Positions 27,328 through 37,038 of a DNA stretch of 64,000 bases are shown piece by piece. Origin of the DNA: Alphaproteobacteria bacterium (GTDB lineage: Bacteria > Pseudomonadota > Alphaproteobacteria > Micropepsales > Micropepsaceae); the NCBI GenBank assembly GCA_025350465.1, contig JANXXU010000024.1, positions 230,065-294,064 of the forward strand, given 5' to 3'. The position numbers and the translations under genes were made by a program. The stretch's first letter is position 1. Every line of letters begins with the position of its first letter. Below the pieces are notes generated by a model. The model had not been told where the DNA came from. It ran no database searches and saw only the letters and a list, made by a program, of their open reading frames with translations.

Positions 27328-27849
27328 ATGCGCTTTGTTCTCGCCAGTCTCGCCGTCTTGACCATCAGCGTGGGCAGCGCGTCCGCCGCCGCGTTCGATA
27401 ATTATCGCGCGGCATGCCTCGATACCGGCGGTGATCTTGGCAAAGTTCGTGCGGCGGCAGCAGCGAAAGGTTGGGGCAAGCTCTCCGACGCCGATCGCGA
27501 AGTGCTCGCGCCGGGCAATGAGCGCGCGGTCGAAGGGTGGGCGATCAGCGACGGCGGCGCACGGTATCTTGTCTCGATCAAAGCGAGTTCGGCCGGCGGC
27601 GGCGCCGGCGACATGTCGGGCGCAGGCGTTGCGACCTGTACGCTCAGCGCGTCGAAAGGCGACGACGCGGTTGCGATCAAAGCCTATGGCGATTATCTGA
27701 AGCGCCGGCCGGCGGGCGATGAAAACGCCGACGGTTATCGGACGGCCTCATGGCAGGTCACAGACGGCGCGGGTTTGGTTATGCACTATTACTTCGGTGG
27801 CACGGCTGCGACCGCTTCCGTTTTCTCACTCAGCGTCGTCAAGAAATAG
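27328..27849 (+). CDS. Small secreted protein inserted between sucC and sucD
   Basis: A 173-residue exported protein, start 14 bases after sucC. Signal peptide MRFVLASLAVLTISVGSASA, cut before AAFDNY. The mature part has two cysteines (AACLDTGG and ATCTLSASK) that could form a disulfide, an EGWAISDGGARYLVSIKA strand pair and a C-terminal MHYYFGGTAATASVFSLSVV segment. No recognised domain. Tight spacing (14 and 15 bases) to sucC and sucD shows it is embedded in the operon although its product goes to the periplasm. Confidence 0.8.
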   Translation: MRFVLASLAVLTISVGSASAAAFDNYRAACLDTGGDLGKVRAAAAAKGWGKLSDADREVLAPGNERAVEGWAISDGGARYLVSIKASSAGGGAGDMSGAGVATCTLSASKGDDAVAIKAYGDYLKRRPAGDENADGYRTASWQVTDGAGLVMHYYFGGTAATASVFSLSVVKK

Positions 27850-27864
27850 GAGCCTGCACGGCCC

Positions 27865-28743
27865 ATGGCTGTTCTCGTCGACAAAAATACGAAAGTCATT
27901 TGCCAGGGCTTCACCGGCAATCAGGGCACATTTCATTCCGAACAGGCGATCGCCTACGGCACCAAAATGGTCGGCGGCGTCGCGCCGGGCAAAGGAGGCT
28001 CGACGCATTTGAACCTGCCGGTGTTCGACACGGTTGCCGAAGCGGTCGCGAAGACCGGCGCAACGGCGAGTGCGATCTACGTGCCGCCGCCCTTCGCGGC
28101 CGACGCGATCCTCGAGGCGATCGACGCGGGCATCGCGCTCGTGGTGTGCATTACCGAAGGTATTCCGGTGCTCGACATGGTGCGCGTGAAGCGGGCGCTC
28201 TCGGGCTCGAAGACGAGGCTGGTCGGACCGAATTGCCCGGGTGTCATCACGCCCGGCGAATGCAAGATCGGCATCATGCCCGGACATATCCACAAGCGCG
28301 GCTCGGTGGGCATCGTCTCGCGTTCGGGCACGCTGACCTATGAGGCGGTGGCACAGACGACAGCAACTGGGCTCGGTCAGACGACCTGCATCGGCATCGG
28401 CGGCGACCCGGTCAACGGCACGAACTTCATCGACTGCCTCGATATGTTCTTGGGCGACCCTGAGACACTATCCATCATCATGATCGGTGAAATCGGCGGT
28501 TCGGCTGAGGAAGAGGCAGCCGATTTCCTTAAGGTCTCCAAGACCAAGAAGCCGGTCGTGGGCTTCATTGCCGGCGTCACCGCGCCGCCAGGCCGGAGAA
28601 TGGGGCACGCCGGTGCCATTGTTTCCGGCGGCCGCGGCACGGCTCAAGGCAAGATCGAAGCGATGAAATCGGCGGGGATCACGGTCTCGGCATCGCCGGC
28701 GGCGCTCGGGACAACGCTCGCCAAAGTGCTCAAGGGTCACTAA
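27865..28743 (+). CDS. sucD: Succinyl-CoA synthetase alpha subunit
   Basis: 292 residues, normal length, partner of SucC. Starts with the CoA-binding Rossmann fold ([20 protein letters not shown]), then [43 protein letters not shown] and [10 protein letters not shown]. The phosphohistidine region is [24 protein letters not shown] (His in MGHAG). 64 bases upstream of the sucA start. Confidence 0.97.
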   Translation: MAVLVDKNTKVICQGFTGNQGTFHSEQAIAYGTKMVGGVAPGKGGSTHLNLPVFDTVAEAVAKTGATASAIYVPPPFAADAILEAIDAGIALVVCITEGIPVLDMVRVKRALSGSKTRLVGPNCPGVITPGECKIGIMPGHIHKRGSVGIVSRSGTLTYEAVAQTTATGLGQTTCIGIGGDPVNGTNFIDCLDMFLGDPETLSIIMIGEIGGSAEEEAADFLKVSKTKKPVVGFIAGVTAPPGRRMGHAGAIVSGGRGTAQGKIEAMKSAGITVSASPAALGTTLAKVLKGH

Positions 28744-28807
28744 GTCATAATCAGTTTGAGCGATTCTGCGGGGACCAAACTTTCTTTTCCCCGTGCGTGA
28801 GACGAAA

Positions 28808-31795
28808 ATGGCCATCGCCCCCCAAGCCCGACCCGAGCAGCAATCGAACGCGGTCTTCGAAGCAACGTCGTTTCTCTACGGCGCCAACGCCGCGTTCATC
28901 GAAGACATGCACGCGCGCTATCAGGCCGACCCCAATTCGGTCGACGAGAGCTGGCGCAATTTCTTTGCGGGCCTTGCCGAGCGTTCGGCGCTTCGAGCCT
29001 CGTGGGCGCGCAAGGACTGGGTCGACGATGCGGATGATACGACGCGTGCCCTAACAGGTGCGCCGCCCGCGCCGGTCAAAAGCGCAAAGCCGGGCCAGCG
29101 TGATGCGACAGTGCGTGAACCGGCGCCAAAGATTGCTCTGCGTCAGCCGGCTGCCTCGCCGGATGAAGTGCGCCGCGCGTCACTCGACACCGTTCGGGCA
29201 ACGCAACTCATTCGCGCCTACCGCGTGCGCGGGCACCTTGAGGCCGACCTCGATCCCCTAAAGTTGCAGAAGCGAGAGCCGCATCCAGAACTCGATGCGG
29301 CGAGCTATGGCTTCGGCGCGAGCGATATCGACCGGTCGATTTTCATCGACGGCATGCTCGGTCTTGAATCCGCAACGATGCGCCAGATCATGGAGATCTT
29401 GCGGCGAACCTACTGCGGCAGCGTCGGCATCCAGTTCATGCACATCGCCGATCCCGATGAGAAATCTTGGGTCCAGCAGCGGGTCGAAGGCGCCGACAAG
29501 GACATCTCGTTCACGCCGGAGGGCAAGAAAGCGATCCTCAATAAATTGATCGAAGCGGAAGGGTTCGAGAAATTCTGTGCAGTCAAATTTCTCGGCACGA
29601 AGCGCTTCGGCCTCGATGGCTCGGAATCGCTGATCCCGGCACTCGAACAAGTGATCAAAGTCGGCGGTAAGCTGGGCGCGAAGGAAATAGCCATCGGCAT
29701 GCCGCATCGCGGCCGCCTCAACGTGCTCGCCAATGTGATGGCCAAGCCCTATCGCGCGATCTTTCACGAATTCCAAGGCGGGTCGTCGAATCCCGAAGAT
29801 GTCGGCGGCTCGGGCGACGTCAAATATCACCTCGGCGTCTCGTCGGATCGCGAGTTCGACGGCAACAAGGTGCATCTATCGCTCGCGGCAAACCCGTCGC
29901 ATCTGGAGGCCGTGGATCCGGTCGTGCTGGGTAAGGCGCGCGCAAAACAGCAACAGCACGGTGATAAGGTCACGCGCACAACGGTCATTCCCCTCTTGAT
30001 GCACGGCGACGCGGCATTTGCAGGGCAAGGTATCGTGGCCGAATGTTTGGCGATGTCGGGCACCAAGGGCTATCGCACCGGCGGCACCGTCCACGTCATC
30101 GTCAACAACCAGATCGGCTTTACGACGGCGCCGATGCACTCGCGCTCGTCGCCCTATCCGTCCGATGTTGCGCTCATGGTGCAAGCGCCGATCCTGCACG
30201 TGAACGGCGACGATCCCGAAGCGGTCGTCTATTGCGCACGCGTCGCCACTGAATTCCGCATGAAGTTCCACAAAGATGTCGTGCTCGATATTTTCTGCTA
30301 TCGCCGCTTCGGCCATAACGAAGCGGACGAGCCGGCGTTCACGCAGCCTTTGATGTACAAGGCGATCAAGGAGCATCCGACGACGGTCGCACTTTATTCG
30401 CAGAAGCTGGTCGACGAAGGAACGATGACGCGCGGCGAAATCGACCTGATGCGCGGCGATTTTGAACGGCGCTTGTCGGAAGAATTGAAGTCGGCGGATT
30501 CCTATCGCGCGAACCGCGCCGATTGGCTCGACGGCGTGTGGTCCGGTATGCAAGCGGCGGAGGGCGACGAGCGCCGCGGCGAGACGGCGGTACCGCTGGC
30601 GATGCTGAAGGAAGTGGGCGCTGCTCTCACGCGCGTGCCGGCGACCGTCAAACTGCACAAGACGGTCCAGCGGCTGTTGCAGCAGAAGGGGCAAATGATC
30701 GACAGCGGCGAAGGCATCGACTGGGCTACCGGCGAAGCGTTGTCGTTCGGCACGCTGCTGGTCGAAGGCATCGCGGTGCGCCTCGCCGGTCAAGACTCTG
30801 CGCGCGGTACCTTCAGCCAGCGCCACGCCGCGCTCGTCGATCAGGAAACCGAGGAGCGCTACATCCCGCTCGCTCACATCTTCGATCGCAAGCAAGCCGA
30901 GTTCGATCTCGTCGACTCGCTATTGTCGGAAGAAGCGGCGCTTGGCTTCGAGTACGGCTACTCGCTCTCCGAGCCGAAGGCGTTGATCGTCTGGGAGGCG
31001 CAATTCGGCGATTTCGTCAACGGCGCACAAGCCATCATCGATCAATTCATCGCCTCGGGCGAAAAGAAGTGGCTGCGCATGTCGGGCCTGACGATGCTGT
31101 TGCCGCACGGTTATGAAGGCCAAGGTCCCGAACACTCCTCCGCTCGGCTCGAACGCTTTCTCCAACTCTGTGCCGAGGATAATATCCAGGTCGCCAACGT
31201 GTCGACGCCGGCGAACTATTTCCACGTGTTGCGGCGGCAAATTCACCGCAACTTCCGTAAGCCTCTCGTACTCATGACACCGAAATCGCTGCTGCGTCAC
31301 AAGCGGTGTGTTTCGCGGCTGGCCGATATGGGGCCGGGAACCTCGTTCCACCGCGTGCTGTGGGACGATGCGGAAGCGCATATGGGGTCGACGGTGAAGC
31401 TGGCGCTCGATACCGCCGTGCAGCGGGTCGTGTTGTGCTCCGGCAAGGTCTATTACGACCTTCTGGAGGAGCGCGAAAAGCGTGGCATCGAGGATATCTA
31501 TTTGATGCGGGTCGAGCAGTTCTATCCGTTCCCGGCGCGTTCGTTGATGAAGGAACTTGCACGCTTTCGCAATGCGGATGTGGTGTGGGCGCAAGAAGAG
31601 CCGAAGAATATGGGTGCCTGGACGTTCATGGAGCCCAATCTCGAATGGGTGTTGAGCCGTGCAGGCTCGAAGACGCCGCGCGCGCGCTATGTCGGGCGCC
31701 CCGCGGCGGCATCGCCGGCGGCGGGGCAAATGAGCCGGCATCTGGCGGAATTGAAAAATCTCCTTGATGATGCGTTGACCCTCGACGCCAAGTGA
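28808..31795 (+). CDS. sucA: 2-oxoglutarate dehydrogenase E1 component
   Basis: Thiamine-diphosphate-dependent decarboxylase of the 2-oxoglutarate dehydrogenase complex. About 995 residues from the ATG at 28808 (a GTG at 28793 would add five). The N-terminal E2-binding segment EATSFLYGANAAFIEDMHAR is present. Further markers: RGHLEADLDPLKL, GMPHRGRLNVLANVM, NNQIGFTTAP, CYRRFGHNEADEPAFTQPLM (ThDP/Mg region), FSQRHAALVDQE, YEGQGPEHSSARLERFLQL and AQEEPKNMGAW. Upstream of sucB and lpdA in the usual order. Confidence 0.97.
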   Translation: MAIAPQARPEQQSNAVFEATSFLYGANAAFIEDMHARYQADPNSVDESWRNFFAGLAERSALRASWARKDWVDDADDTTRALTGAPPAPVKSAKPGQRDATVREPAPKIALRQPAASPDEVRRASLDTVRATQLIRAYRVRGHLEADLDPLKLQKREPHPELDAASYGFGASDIDRSIFIDGMLGLESATMRQIMEILRRTYCGSVGIQFMHIADPDEKSWVQQRVEGADKDISFTPEGKKAILNKLIEAEGFEKFCAVKFLGTKRFGLDGSESLIPALEQVIKVGGKLGAKEIAIGMPHRGRLNVLANVMAKPYRAIFHEFQGGSSNPEDVGGSGDVKYHLGVSSDREFDGNKVHLSLAANPSHLEAVDPVVLGKARAKQQQHGDKVTRTTVIPLLMHGDAAFAGQGIVAECLAMSGTKGYRTGGTVHVIVNNQIGFTTAPMHSRSSPYPSDVALMVQAPILHVNGDDPEAVVYCARVATEFRMKFHKDVVLDIFCYRRFGHNEADEPAFTQPLMYKAIKEHPTTVALYSQKLVDEGTMTRGEIDLMRGDFERRLSEELKSADSYRANRADWLDGVWSGMQAAEGDERRGETAVPLAMLKEVGAALTRVPATVKLHKTVQRLLQQKGQMIDSGEGIDWATGEALSFGTLLVEGIAVRLAGQDSARGTFSQRHAALVDQETEERYIPLAHIFDRKQAEFDLVDSLLSEEAALGFEYGYSLSEPKALIVWEAQFGDFVNGAQAIIDQFIASGEKKWLRMSGLTMLLPHGYEGQGPEHSSARLERFLQLCAEDNIQVANVSTPANYFHVLRRQIHRNFRKPLVLMTPKSLLRHKRCVSRLADMGPGTSFHRVLWDDAEAHMGSTVKLALDTAVQRVVLCSGKVYYDLLEEREKRGIEDIYLMRVEQFYPFPARSLMKELARFRNADVVWAQEEPKNMGAWTFMEPNLEWVLSRAGSKTPRARYVGRPAAASPAAGQMSRHLAELKNLLDDALTLDAK

Positions 31796-31856
31796 GTCGT
31801 CGCAAACCGGGGCGCGTGCGGCTCCAAGCTCCATGAAAGATTGAAGAGCGAACACG

Positions 31857-33305
31857 ATGGCCATTGATATTCGCGTGCCTGCCCTGGGTGAATCGGTCAC
31901 CGAGGCAACCGTCGCCAAATGGCTCAAGAAACCGGGTGACGCGGTCGCCATCGACGAGCCGCTGGTCGAGCTTGAGACCGACAAGGTGACCGTCGAGGTC
32001 CCGGCGCCAAGCGCCGGCGTGTTGTCGGAAATCCGCGTGCCAGCCGGCATGGCGACCGCCGTCGGCAGTGTGCTCGGCACGATCGGCGAAGGCACCGGCG
32101 CAAGCTCCGCGCCGCCGCGGGCGCAGCCGTTGCCGCGGTCGCCCAGTGCAAGGCCTGCGGCGGCTGCGGGTCCTGCGCAACGGGCGCAAAGCAGCGCGCA
32201 AGCGGCGTTGAGCCCGGCGGCACGCAAGATCGCCGAGGAATACAACATGCTGCAGTCGGCCATCTCCGGCAGCGGGCGCGATGGGCGCGTCACCAAAGGT
32301 GACGTGCTAAGCGCTATTGAAGCGCGCAGCGAGCCGAACTCACGCCCGGTCTACTCGCCGCCGCCGAGTTCCGGGCCGCTACAGCTGACGCCGCAACAAA
32401 TTCAGCCCGAGGCAACTTCAGCCATGCGGCCGGCGCCGCAACCAATGGAGCCGCGCGCCTCCGAGCTGCGCATGCCGGAACCTCGTCCCGTCTACGCGCC
32501 GGCGCCGCCGCGAGCCGAACCGCTGTCGGCGATGGAGTCGCGGGCCACCGAGCAACGTGCGCAGGACTCACGTCCCGTCTACGCCCCGGCGCCACGGGCG
32601 CATGCCGGGCGCGAGGAGCGCGTTGCAATGACGCGGCTGCGCAAGACGATCGCGCTGCGTTTGAAGGAAGCGCAGAACTCGGCGGCGATGTTGACGACGT
32701 TCAACGAAGCCGACATGACGGCGATTATGCACCTGCGCACGACGCATAAGGATGCGTTCGAGAAGCGCTATGGCGTGCGGCTCGGTTTCATGAGCTTCTT
32801 CGTCAAGGCGTGCGTAATGGCGCTCAAGGAGCTTCCAGCGGTCAATGCCGAGATCGAAGGCGACGAGATCGTCTACAAGAATTACTACGACATCGGCGTC
32901 GCGGTCGGCACGGAGCGCGGGCTCGTCGTGCCGGTGCTGCGGGATGCCGATCACATTTCGTTCGCTGATATCGAGAAGACGATCAACGATTTCGGTCAGC
33001 GGGCGCGCGAGAACAAGCTCAGGCTCGAGGAATTGCAAGGCGGTACGTTCACGATCTCGAACGGCGGGGTTTACGGCTCGCTCATGTCGACGCCGATTCT
33101 GAACGCACCGCAGTCCGGCATTCTCGGCATGCATAAAATTCAGCCGCGCGCGATCGTCATCGACGGCAAGATCGAGATCCGGCCGATGATGTATCTGGCG
33201 CTGTCCTACGACCATCGTCTGGTAGACGGGCGCGAAGCTGTGACTTTTCTGGTGCGGGTGAAAGAATTTCTCGAAGCACCCGAGCGTATGATCCTCGAAC
33301 TCTAA
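31857..33305 (+). CDS. sucB: 2-oxoglutarate dehydrogenase E2 (dihydrolipoyl succinyltransferase)
   Basis: Core enzyme of the 2-oxoglutarate dehydrogenase complex, 482 residues. The lipoyl domain spans 1-78 with the lipoylated Lys43 in [10 protein letters not shown]; peripheral-subunit-binding domain about 118-155 ([20 protein letters not shown]); acyltransferase core from about 255 with the catalytic [13 protein letters not shown] near the C-terminus. Between 156 and 250 lies an unusually long Pro/Ala/Glu linker with RPVY repeated three times (about 163, 210, 239). The family's usual length is 400-430, so the excess is linker. Confidence 0.96.
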   Translation: MAIDIRVPALGESVTEATVAKWLKKPGDAVAIDEPLVELETDKVTVEVPAPSAGVLSEIRVPAGMATAVGSVLGTIGEGTGASSAPPRAQPLPRSPSARPAAAAGPAQRAQSSAQAALSPAARKIAEEYNMLQSAISGSGRDGRVTKGDVLSAIEARSEPNSRPVYSPPPSSGPLQLTPQQIQPEATSAMRPAPQPMEPRASELRMPEPRPVYAPAPPRAEPLSAMESRATEQRAQDSRPVYAPAPRAHAGREERVAMTRLRKTIALRLKEAQNSAAMLTTFNEADMTAIMHLRTTHKDAFEKRYGVRLGFMSFFVKACVMALKELPAVNAEIEGDEIVYKNYYDIGVAVGTERGLVVPVLRDADHISFADIEKTINDFGQRARENKLRLEELQGGTFTISNGGVYGSLMSTPILNAPQSGILGMHKIQPRAIVIDGKIEIRPMMYLALSYDHRLVDGREAVTFLVRVKEFLEAPERMILEL

Positions 33306-33312
33306 GATCCTC

Positions 33313-34719
33313 ATGGCCGATATTTATGATGCCGTCGTCATCGGCGGCGGTCCCGGCGGTTACAACGCCGCAATCCGGTTGGGCCAGCTCGGCAAGAAGG
33401 TGCTGTGCGTCGACAAGCGCGGCGCGCTCGGCGGCACCTGTCTCAATATCGGCTGCATTCCGTCCAAGGCGCTGCTGCACGCCTCCGAACTTTTCGAAGA
33501 GGCGACGCACAATTTCGTCAACCTCGGCATCAAGCTCAAAGGCATCAATCTCGATCTGCCAGGCATGATGGCGCACAAGGACAAGACCGTCGACCAATTG
33601 ACCAAGGGCGTCGAGTACCTGTTCCGCAAGAACAAGGTCGAATACGTGATCGGCGCCGGCGTTCTCGGCGGCGGCAACCGTGTCGATCTGCGGTTGAACG
33701 GCGGCGGGTTGCGGCAGGTCGAGGCGAAGAACGTGGTCATCGCGACGGGCTCGGAACCCACGCCGCTGCCCGGCGTCAATCTCGACGAGAAGACGATCGT
33801 CTCGTCGACGGGCGCGCTTGCGCTGTCCAAGGTTCCGAACCGGATGCTCGTGGTCGGCGCCGGTTACATCGGCTTGGAGATGGGATCGGTCTGGCGCAGG
33901 CTTGGCGCCAACGTCACCGTCGTCGAATTCCTGGATCGCATTACGCCGGGCCTCGATGGTGAGATATCGAAGCAATTTCAGCGTATTTTGACCAAGCAGG
34001 GCATGGTCTTCAAACTCGGCACGCGCGTTGCCGGAATCGACCGCAAGGGTGGCGCGCTGCAGGTCATCCTCGAGCCGGCGCAAGGCGGGGCGCGCGAGGT
34101 TGTCGAGGTCGATGTCGTGCTCTCCGCCATCGGGCGGCGGCCGTACACGGAGGGCCTTGGACTCGAGAAAGTCGGGATTAAGACCGACAACAAAGGCCGC
34201 ATCCCGATCGACAAGCATTATCGTACGGCAGCGCAAGGTGTTTATGCGATCGGCGATGTCGTCGAGGGACCGATGTTGGCGCACAAGGCGGAAGACGAGG
34301 CAGTCGCGGTGGGAGAACTGATCGCGGGCCAAGCGGGTCACGTGAACTACGATGCTATCCCGGCGGTGGTTTATACGTATCCGGAAGTTGCCACCGTCGG
34401 GCGCACGGAGGAAGAACTCAAGGCTGCCGGCATCGCTTACAAGACAGGCAAGTTTCCGTTCACGGCGAATTCGCGTGCGAAAACGAACGCGACGACCGAC
34501 GGCTTTGTCAAGATGCTCGCTGATGCCAAAACAGACCGTGTGCTCGGCGTGCACATCTTGGGCCCCGACGCCGGGAATATGATCGGCGAGGCGGTGATTG
34601 CTATGGAATTCCAAGCGGCCGCCGAGGACATCGCGCGCACCAGCCACGCGCATCCCACATTGTCGGAGGCGATCCGCCAAGCGGCGCAAGGCGTCGGCGG
34701 CTGGTCGATGCAGATTTAG
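33313..34719 (+). CDS. lpdA: Dihydrolipoyl dehydrogenase
   Basis: E3 flavoprotein that reoxidises lipoamide, shared by 2-acid dehydrogenase complexes. 468 residues: FAD loop VIGGGPGGYNAAIRLGQLG, the redox disulfide GGTCLNIGCIPSKALL, NAD loop VVGAGYIGLEMGSVW, YAIGDVVEGPMLAHKAEDEA and the C-terminal His-Glu pair HAHPTLSEA. It starts seven bases after the sucB stop, so it belongs to the suc operon and probably serves the 2-oxoglutarate complex. Confidence 0.97.
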   Translation: MADIYDAVVIGGGPGGYNAAIRLGQLGKKVLCVDKRGALGGTCLNIGCIPSKALLHASELFEEATHNFVNLGIKLKGINLDLPGMMAHKDKTVDQLTKGVEYLFRKNKVEYVIGAGVLGGGNRVDLRLNGGGLRQVEAKNVVIATGSEPTPLPGVNLDEKTIVSSTGALALSKVPNRMLVVGAGYIGLEMGSVWRRLGANVTVVEFLDRITPGLDGEISKQFQRILTKQGMVFKLGTRVAGIDRKGGALQVILEPAQGGAREVVEVDVVLSAIGRRPYTEGLGLEKVGIKTDNKGRIPIDKHYRTAAQGVYAIGDVVEGPMLAHKAEDEAVAVGELIAGQAGHVNYDAIPAVVYTYPEVATVGRTEEELKAAGIAYKTGKFPFTANSRAKTNATTDGFVKMLADAKTDRVLGVHILGPDAGNMIGEAVIAMEFQAAAEDIARTSHAHPTLSEAIRQAAQGVGGWSMQI

Positions 34720-34721
34720 AA

Positions 34722-35177
34722 ATGCGCGCCAAGCCGCCCGCCTGTCAGACACTGAGCTTTTCGATAAGGCAGGCGCGCGGCGACGAGATCAATTCCTGCG
34801 CCGCGCTCTATGAACGCGTCGGCAACGCGACCTTCACATGGCGGCTGAAGAATTGGTTCAAGGCCGCCGACTTCTTGCGCTTTGCCAAGGAAGAATCGGT
34901 CTTCGTCGCCGAAGCGAACGCACAAATTCTAGGAATTTTGTCGCTCTACCGTCCGGAGAGTTTCGTGCACTGCCTCTATGTCGACTTGCCGGCACAAGGC
35001 TTGGGCGTCGGCAATGCGTTGATCGAGCATGCCGCCAAGGAGGCGCGGGGACCGCTGTCGCTCAAGGTGGACGAGCCGAACAAACGCGCGATGGCATTCT
35101 ACGAAGCGCGCGGTTTCAAGCGCCGCGAGAGCGGCGAAGATCACGGCATCAAATGGGCGTTGCTGAAACGGGCTTAG
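34722..35177 (+). CDS. GNAT family N-acetyltransferase
   Basis: 151-residue acetyltransferase starting two bases after lpdA. Compact GNAT: FSIRQARGDEINSCAALYER at the start, the acetyl-CoA loop LPAQGLGVGNALIEHA (variant of QxxGxG/A) and the C-terminal EPNKRAMAFYEARGFKRRES typical of RimI-like enzymes. Target unknown. Convergent with xerC, overlapping by four bases. Confidence 0.87.
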   Translation: MRAKPPACQTLSFSIRQARGDEINSCAALYERVGNATFTWRLKNWFKAADFLRFAKEESVFVAEANAQILGILSLYRPESFVHCLYVDLPAQGLGVGNALIEHAAKEARGPLSLKVDEPNKRAMAFYEARGFKRRESGEDHGIKWALLKRA

Positions 35178-36082
35178 CGGGCGCGGGGATGCGCCCGATC
35201 GTACACCTTGAGCAAATGCGTTTGATCGACTTCCGTATAGCGCTGCGTAGTTGAGAGCGACGCGTGCCCCAGCAATTCCTGGATGGCGCGCAAATCGCCG
35301 CCCGCGCCAAGCAAGTGCGTGGCGAAGGCGTGGCGCAAGGCGTGCGGCGTGGCGCTTTCGGGAAGGCCCAATGATCGGCGCATGGTCTGCATTAGGCCCT
35401 GCAAGATGCGTGGGTTCAGCCGCTTGCCGCGCACCCCCGGAAACAACGGGTCATCGCGACCGGGTTTGAATGGCGACAGGGCAGTGAAGCGATCGACCGC
35501 CTCGCGCGCTTGCGGCAATAGCGGCACGATGCGTTGCTTGTTGCCTTTGCCGGTGATGACAAGAGTCTCGGGCAAAGGCGCATCATCGCCATTGAGTCCG
35601 AGCGCTTCGGAAATGCGCAAGCCTGCCCCGTAGAGCAAGGTGAGCACGGCGACGTTGCGTGCCGCGACCCAAGGCTCCTTGCCCGACAGTTCCGCTTCGT
35701 CGAGCAAAGCTTGCGCGCCGACTATCGAGACGGGCTTCGGCACCGAAGGCGGCAGCTTGGGCTGCTTCACCCGGCGGATCGAGGCGTTTTCGATGCCGTG
35801 ATGCTTTTCCAAGAAAACAAAGAAGGTGCGCAATGCAGAGACGGCGCGCGCGACACCGCGGGCGCCGAGACCGCTTTGGCGGCGCAACGCCAGCCAACCG
35901 CGAACGTCCGCGGCAATCACATCGGCAAGCGACTTGGCATCGATGGTTTCGCCCCGATGTTCGCTTAAGAACGCGAGGAAGCTGCCGACGTCATACGTGT
36001 AGGCTTCGACGGTGCGCGGCGACAGGCGGCGCCCATGCGTCATCTGCTCTTGCCACGACTTTAGCGCGAGGGCTGCGTCCAT
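35174..36082 (-). CDS. xerC: Tyrosine recombinase XerC
   Basis: Chromosome-dimer resolution recombinase acting at dif with XerD. 302 residues: SAM-like N-terminal core-binding domain (about 1-90) and catalytic domain with the conserved Arg in LLYGAGLRISEALGL, the Lys in VITGKGNKQRIVPL, HALRHAFATHLLGAGGDLRA, LLGHASLSTTQRYTEVD (His and nucleophile Tyr). No phage or island genes are nearby, and the location beside priA and fsa is conserved in related genomes, supporting the housekeeping XerC rather than an element integrase. Confidence 0.92.
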   Translation of the reverse strand: MDAALALKSWQEQMTHGRRLSPRTVEAYTYDVGSFLAFLSEHRGETIDAKSLADVIAADVRGWLALRRQSGLGARGVARAVSALRTFFVFLEKHHGIENASIRRVKQPKLPPSVPKPVSIVGAQALLDEAELSGKEPWVAARNVAVLTLLYGAGLRISEALGLNGDDAPLPETLVITGKGNKQRIVPLLPQAREAVDRFTALSPFKPGRDDPLFPGVRGKRLNPRILQGLMQTMRRSLGLPESATPHALRHAFATHLLGAGGDLRAIQELLGHASLSTTQRYTEVDQTHLLKVYDRAHPRAR

Positions 36083-36109
36083 CAGCGCGCCTTGTGTTGA
36101 CGGTTGGCA

Positions 36110-36288
36110 CTCTCCCTCGCCCTTCCTTTGGGAAGGGAGAGGGTTGGGGTGAGGGAAGGGCGTCGAGCCGCGTCAGCCGCTGCAAGTTTGAATTCGGCCG
36201 GAAAGCTCTTTGAATTGCGTTGGGTGTGGTGCGGCAGCCTTCCCTCACCCCCGGCCCCTCTCCCTTCCAATGCTGGAAGGGAGAGGGG
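36110..36288. repeat. Composite palindromic repeat, two inverted copies (element A)
   Basis: Two ~50-base imperfect palindromes in opposite orientation flank about 75 bases of unique sequence. Left copy 36110-36160: CTCTCCCTCGCCCTTCC, TTTG, then GGAAGGGAGAGGG and GGGGTGAGGGAAGG. Right copy 36238-36288: CCTTCCCTCACCCC, then CCCCTCTCCCTTCC, AATGCT, GGAAGGGAGAGGGG. The same arrangement recurs at 48240-48423. It fills the gap between fsa and xerC. REP/MITE-like; may act in RNA folding or as a relic of transposition. Confidence 0.8.
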
Positions 36289-36334
36289 TGATCGCACTTG
36301 CGTCAACCGTTCAGCCGCGTTGCGCATAGAAGCC

Positions 36335-36997
36335 CTATTTCCGCGGGATCGTTTGTCCGGTCTTTTGCCAATCGGCGAGGAATGCGGCCAAGCCCTTGTC
36401 GGTCAGCGGATGGTCGATGAGTTGGCGGAAGATGTTGGGCGGCATAGTCGCGACGTCTGCGCCCGCCATCGCTGCGTCCTTTACGTGCAAGGGATGTCGG
36501 ATCGAAGCGGCGAGGATCTCGGTTTCGAGCGCTTCGTAATTGTCGTAGATCGCGCGGATCTCGCGGATCAACTCCATGCCGTCGGTGCCGACATCGTCCA
36601 AGCGGCCGACGAAGGGTGAGATGAAGGTCGCACCTGCCTTGGCCGCAAGGAGCGCTTGATTGGCCGAGAAGCATAGGGTGACATTGACCATGCAGCCTTC
36701 GTCGGCCAACGTTTTGCAGGCTCTTAGCCCCGGCCACGTCAGCGGCACCTTGACGGCGATATTGTCGGCAATGGCGGCGAGGGCGCGGCCTTCGGCGAGC
36801 ATGCCATCCAGGTCCGTGGCCGTGACTTCGGCGCTGACGGGACCCTCGACGAAGGAGCAAATTTCGCGCACCGTATCGACGAAATTGCGGCCTGATTTGG
36901 CGATGAGCGAAGGGTTCGTTGTCACCCCGTCGACCAGGCCGGTCGCAACGGCGGCCTTGAGATCCGCAATATCGGCGGAATCAATGAAGAATTTCAT
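36335..36997 (-). CDS. fsa: Transaldolase / fructose-6-phosphate aldolase family protein
   Basis: 220-residue short transaldolase-type (beta/alpha) barrel. Start [20 protein letters not shown] at 36997 matches the family; a longer in-frame start gives an unrelated tail. The Schiff-base lysine is seen in [13 protein letters not shown] (about residue 83); [33 protein letters not shown] and [11 protein letters not shown] follow. Such proteins may act as transaldolase in the pentose phosphate pathway or as fructose-6-phosphate aldolase, and sequence alone does not decide. Divergent from priA with 41 bases between starts. Confidence 0.9.
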   Translation of the reverse strand: MKFFIDSADIADLKAAVATGLVDGVTTNPSLIAKSGRNFVDTVREICSFVEGPVSAEVTATDLDGMLAEGRALAAIADNIAVKVPLTWPGLRACKTLADEGCMVNVTLCFSANQALLAAKAGATFISPFVGRLDDVGTDGMELIREIRAIYDNYEALETEILAASIRHPLHVKDAAMAGADVATMPPNIFRQLIDHPLTDKGLAAFLADWQKTGQTIPRK

Positions 36998-37038
36998 GGC
37001 CCTTGACCTCGTCCAAATCGCTCGTGCGACCATAACGC

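Noticed and set aside
35174..36082. XerC as integrase of a genomic island
   Set aside because: No attachment repeats, phage or mobile genes nearby; the neighbours are housekeeping genes in a conserved order.
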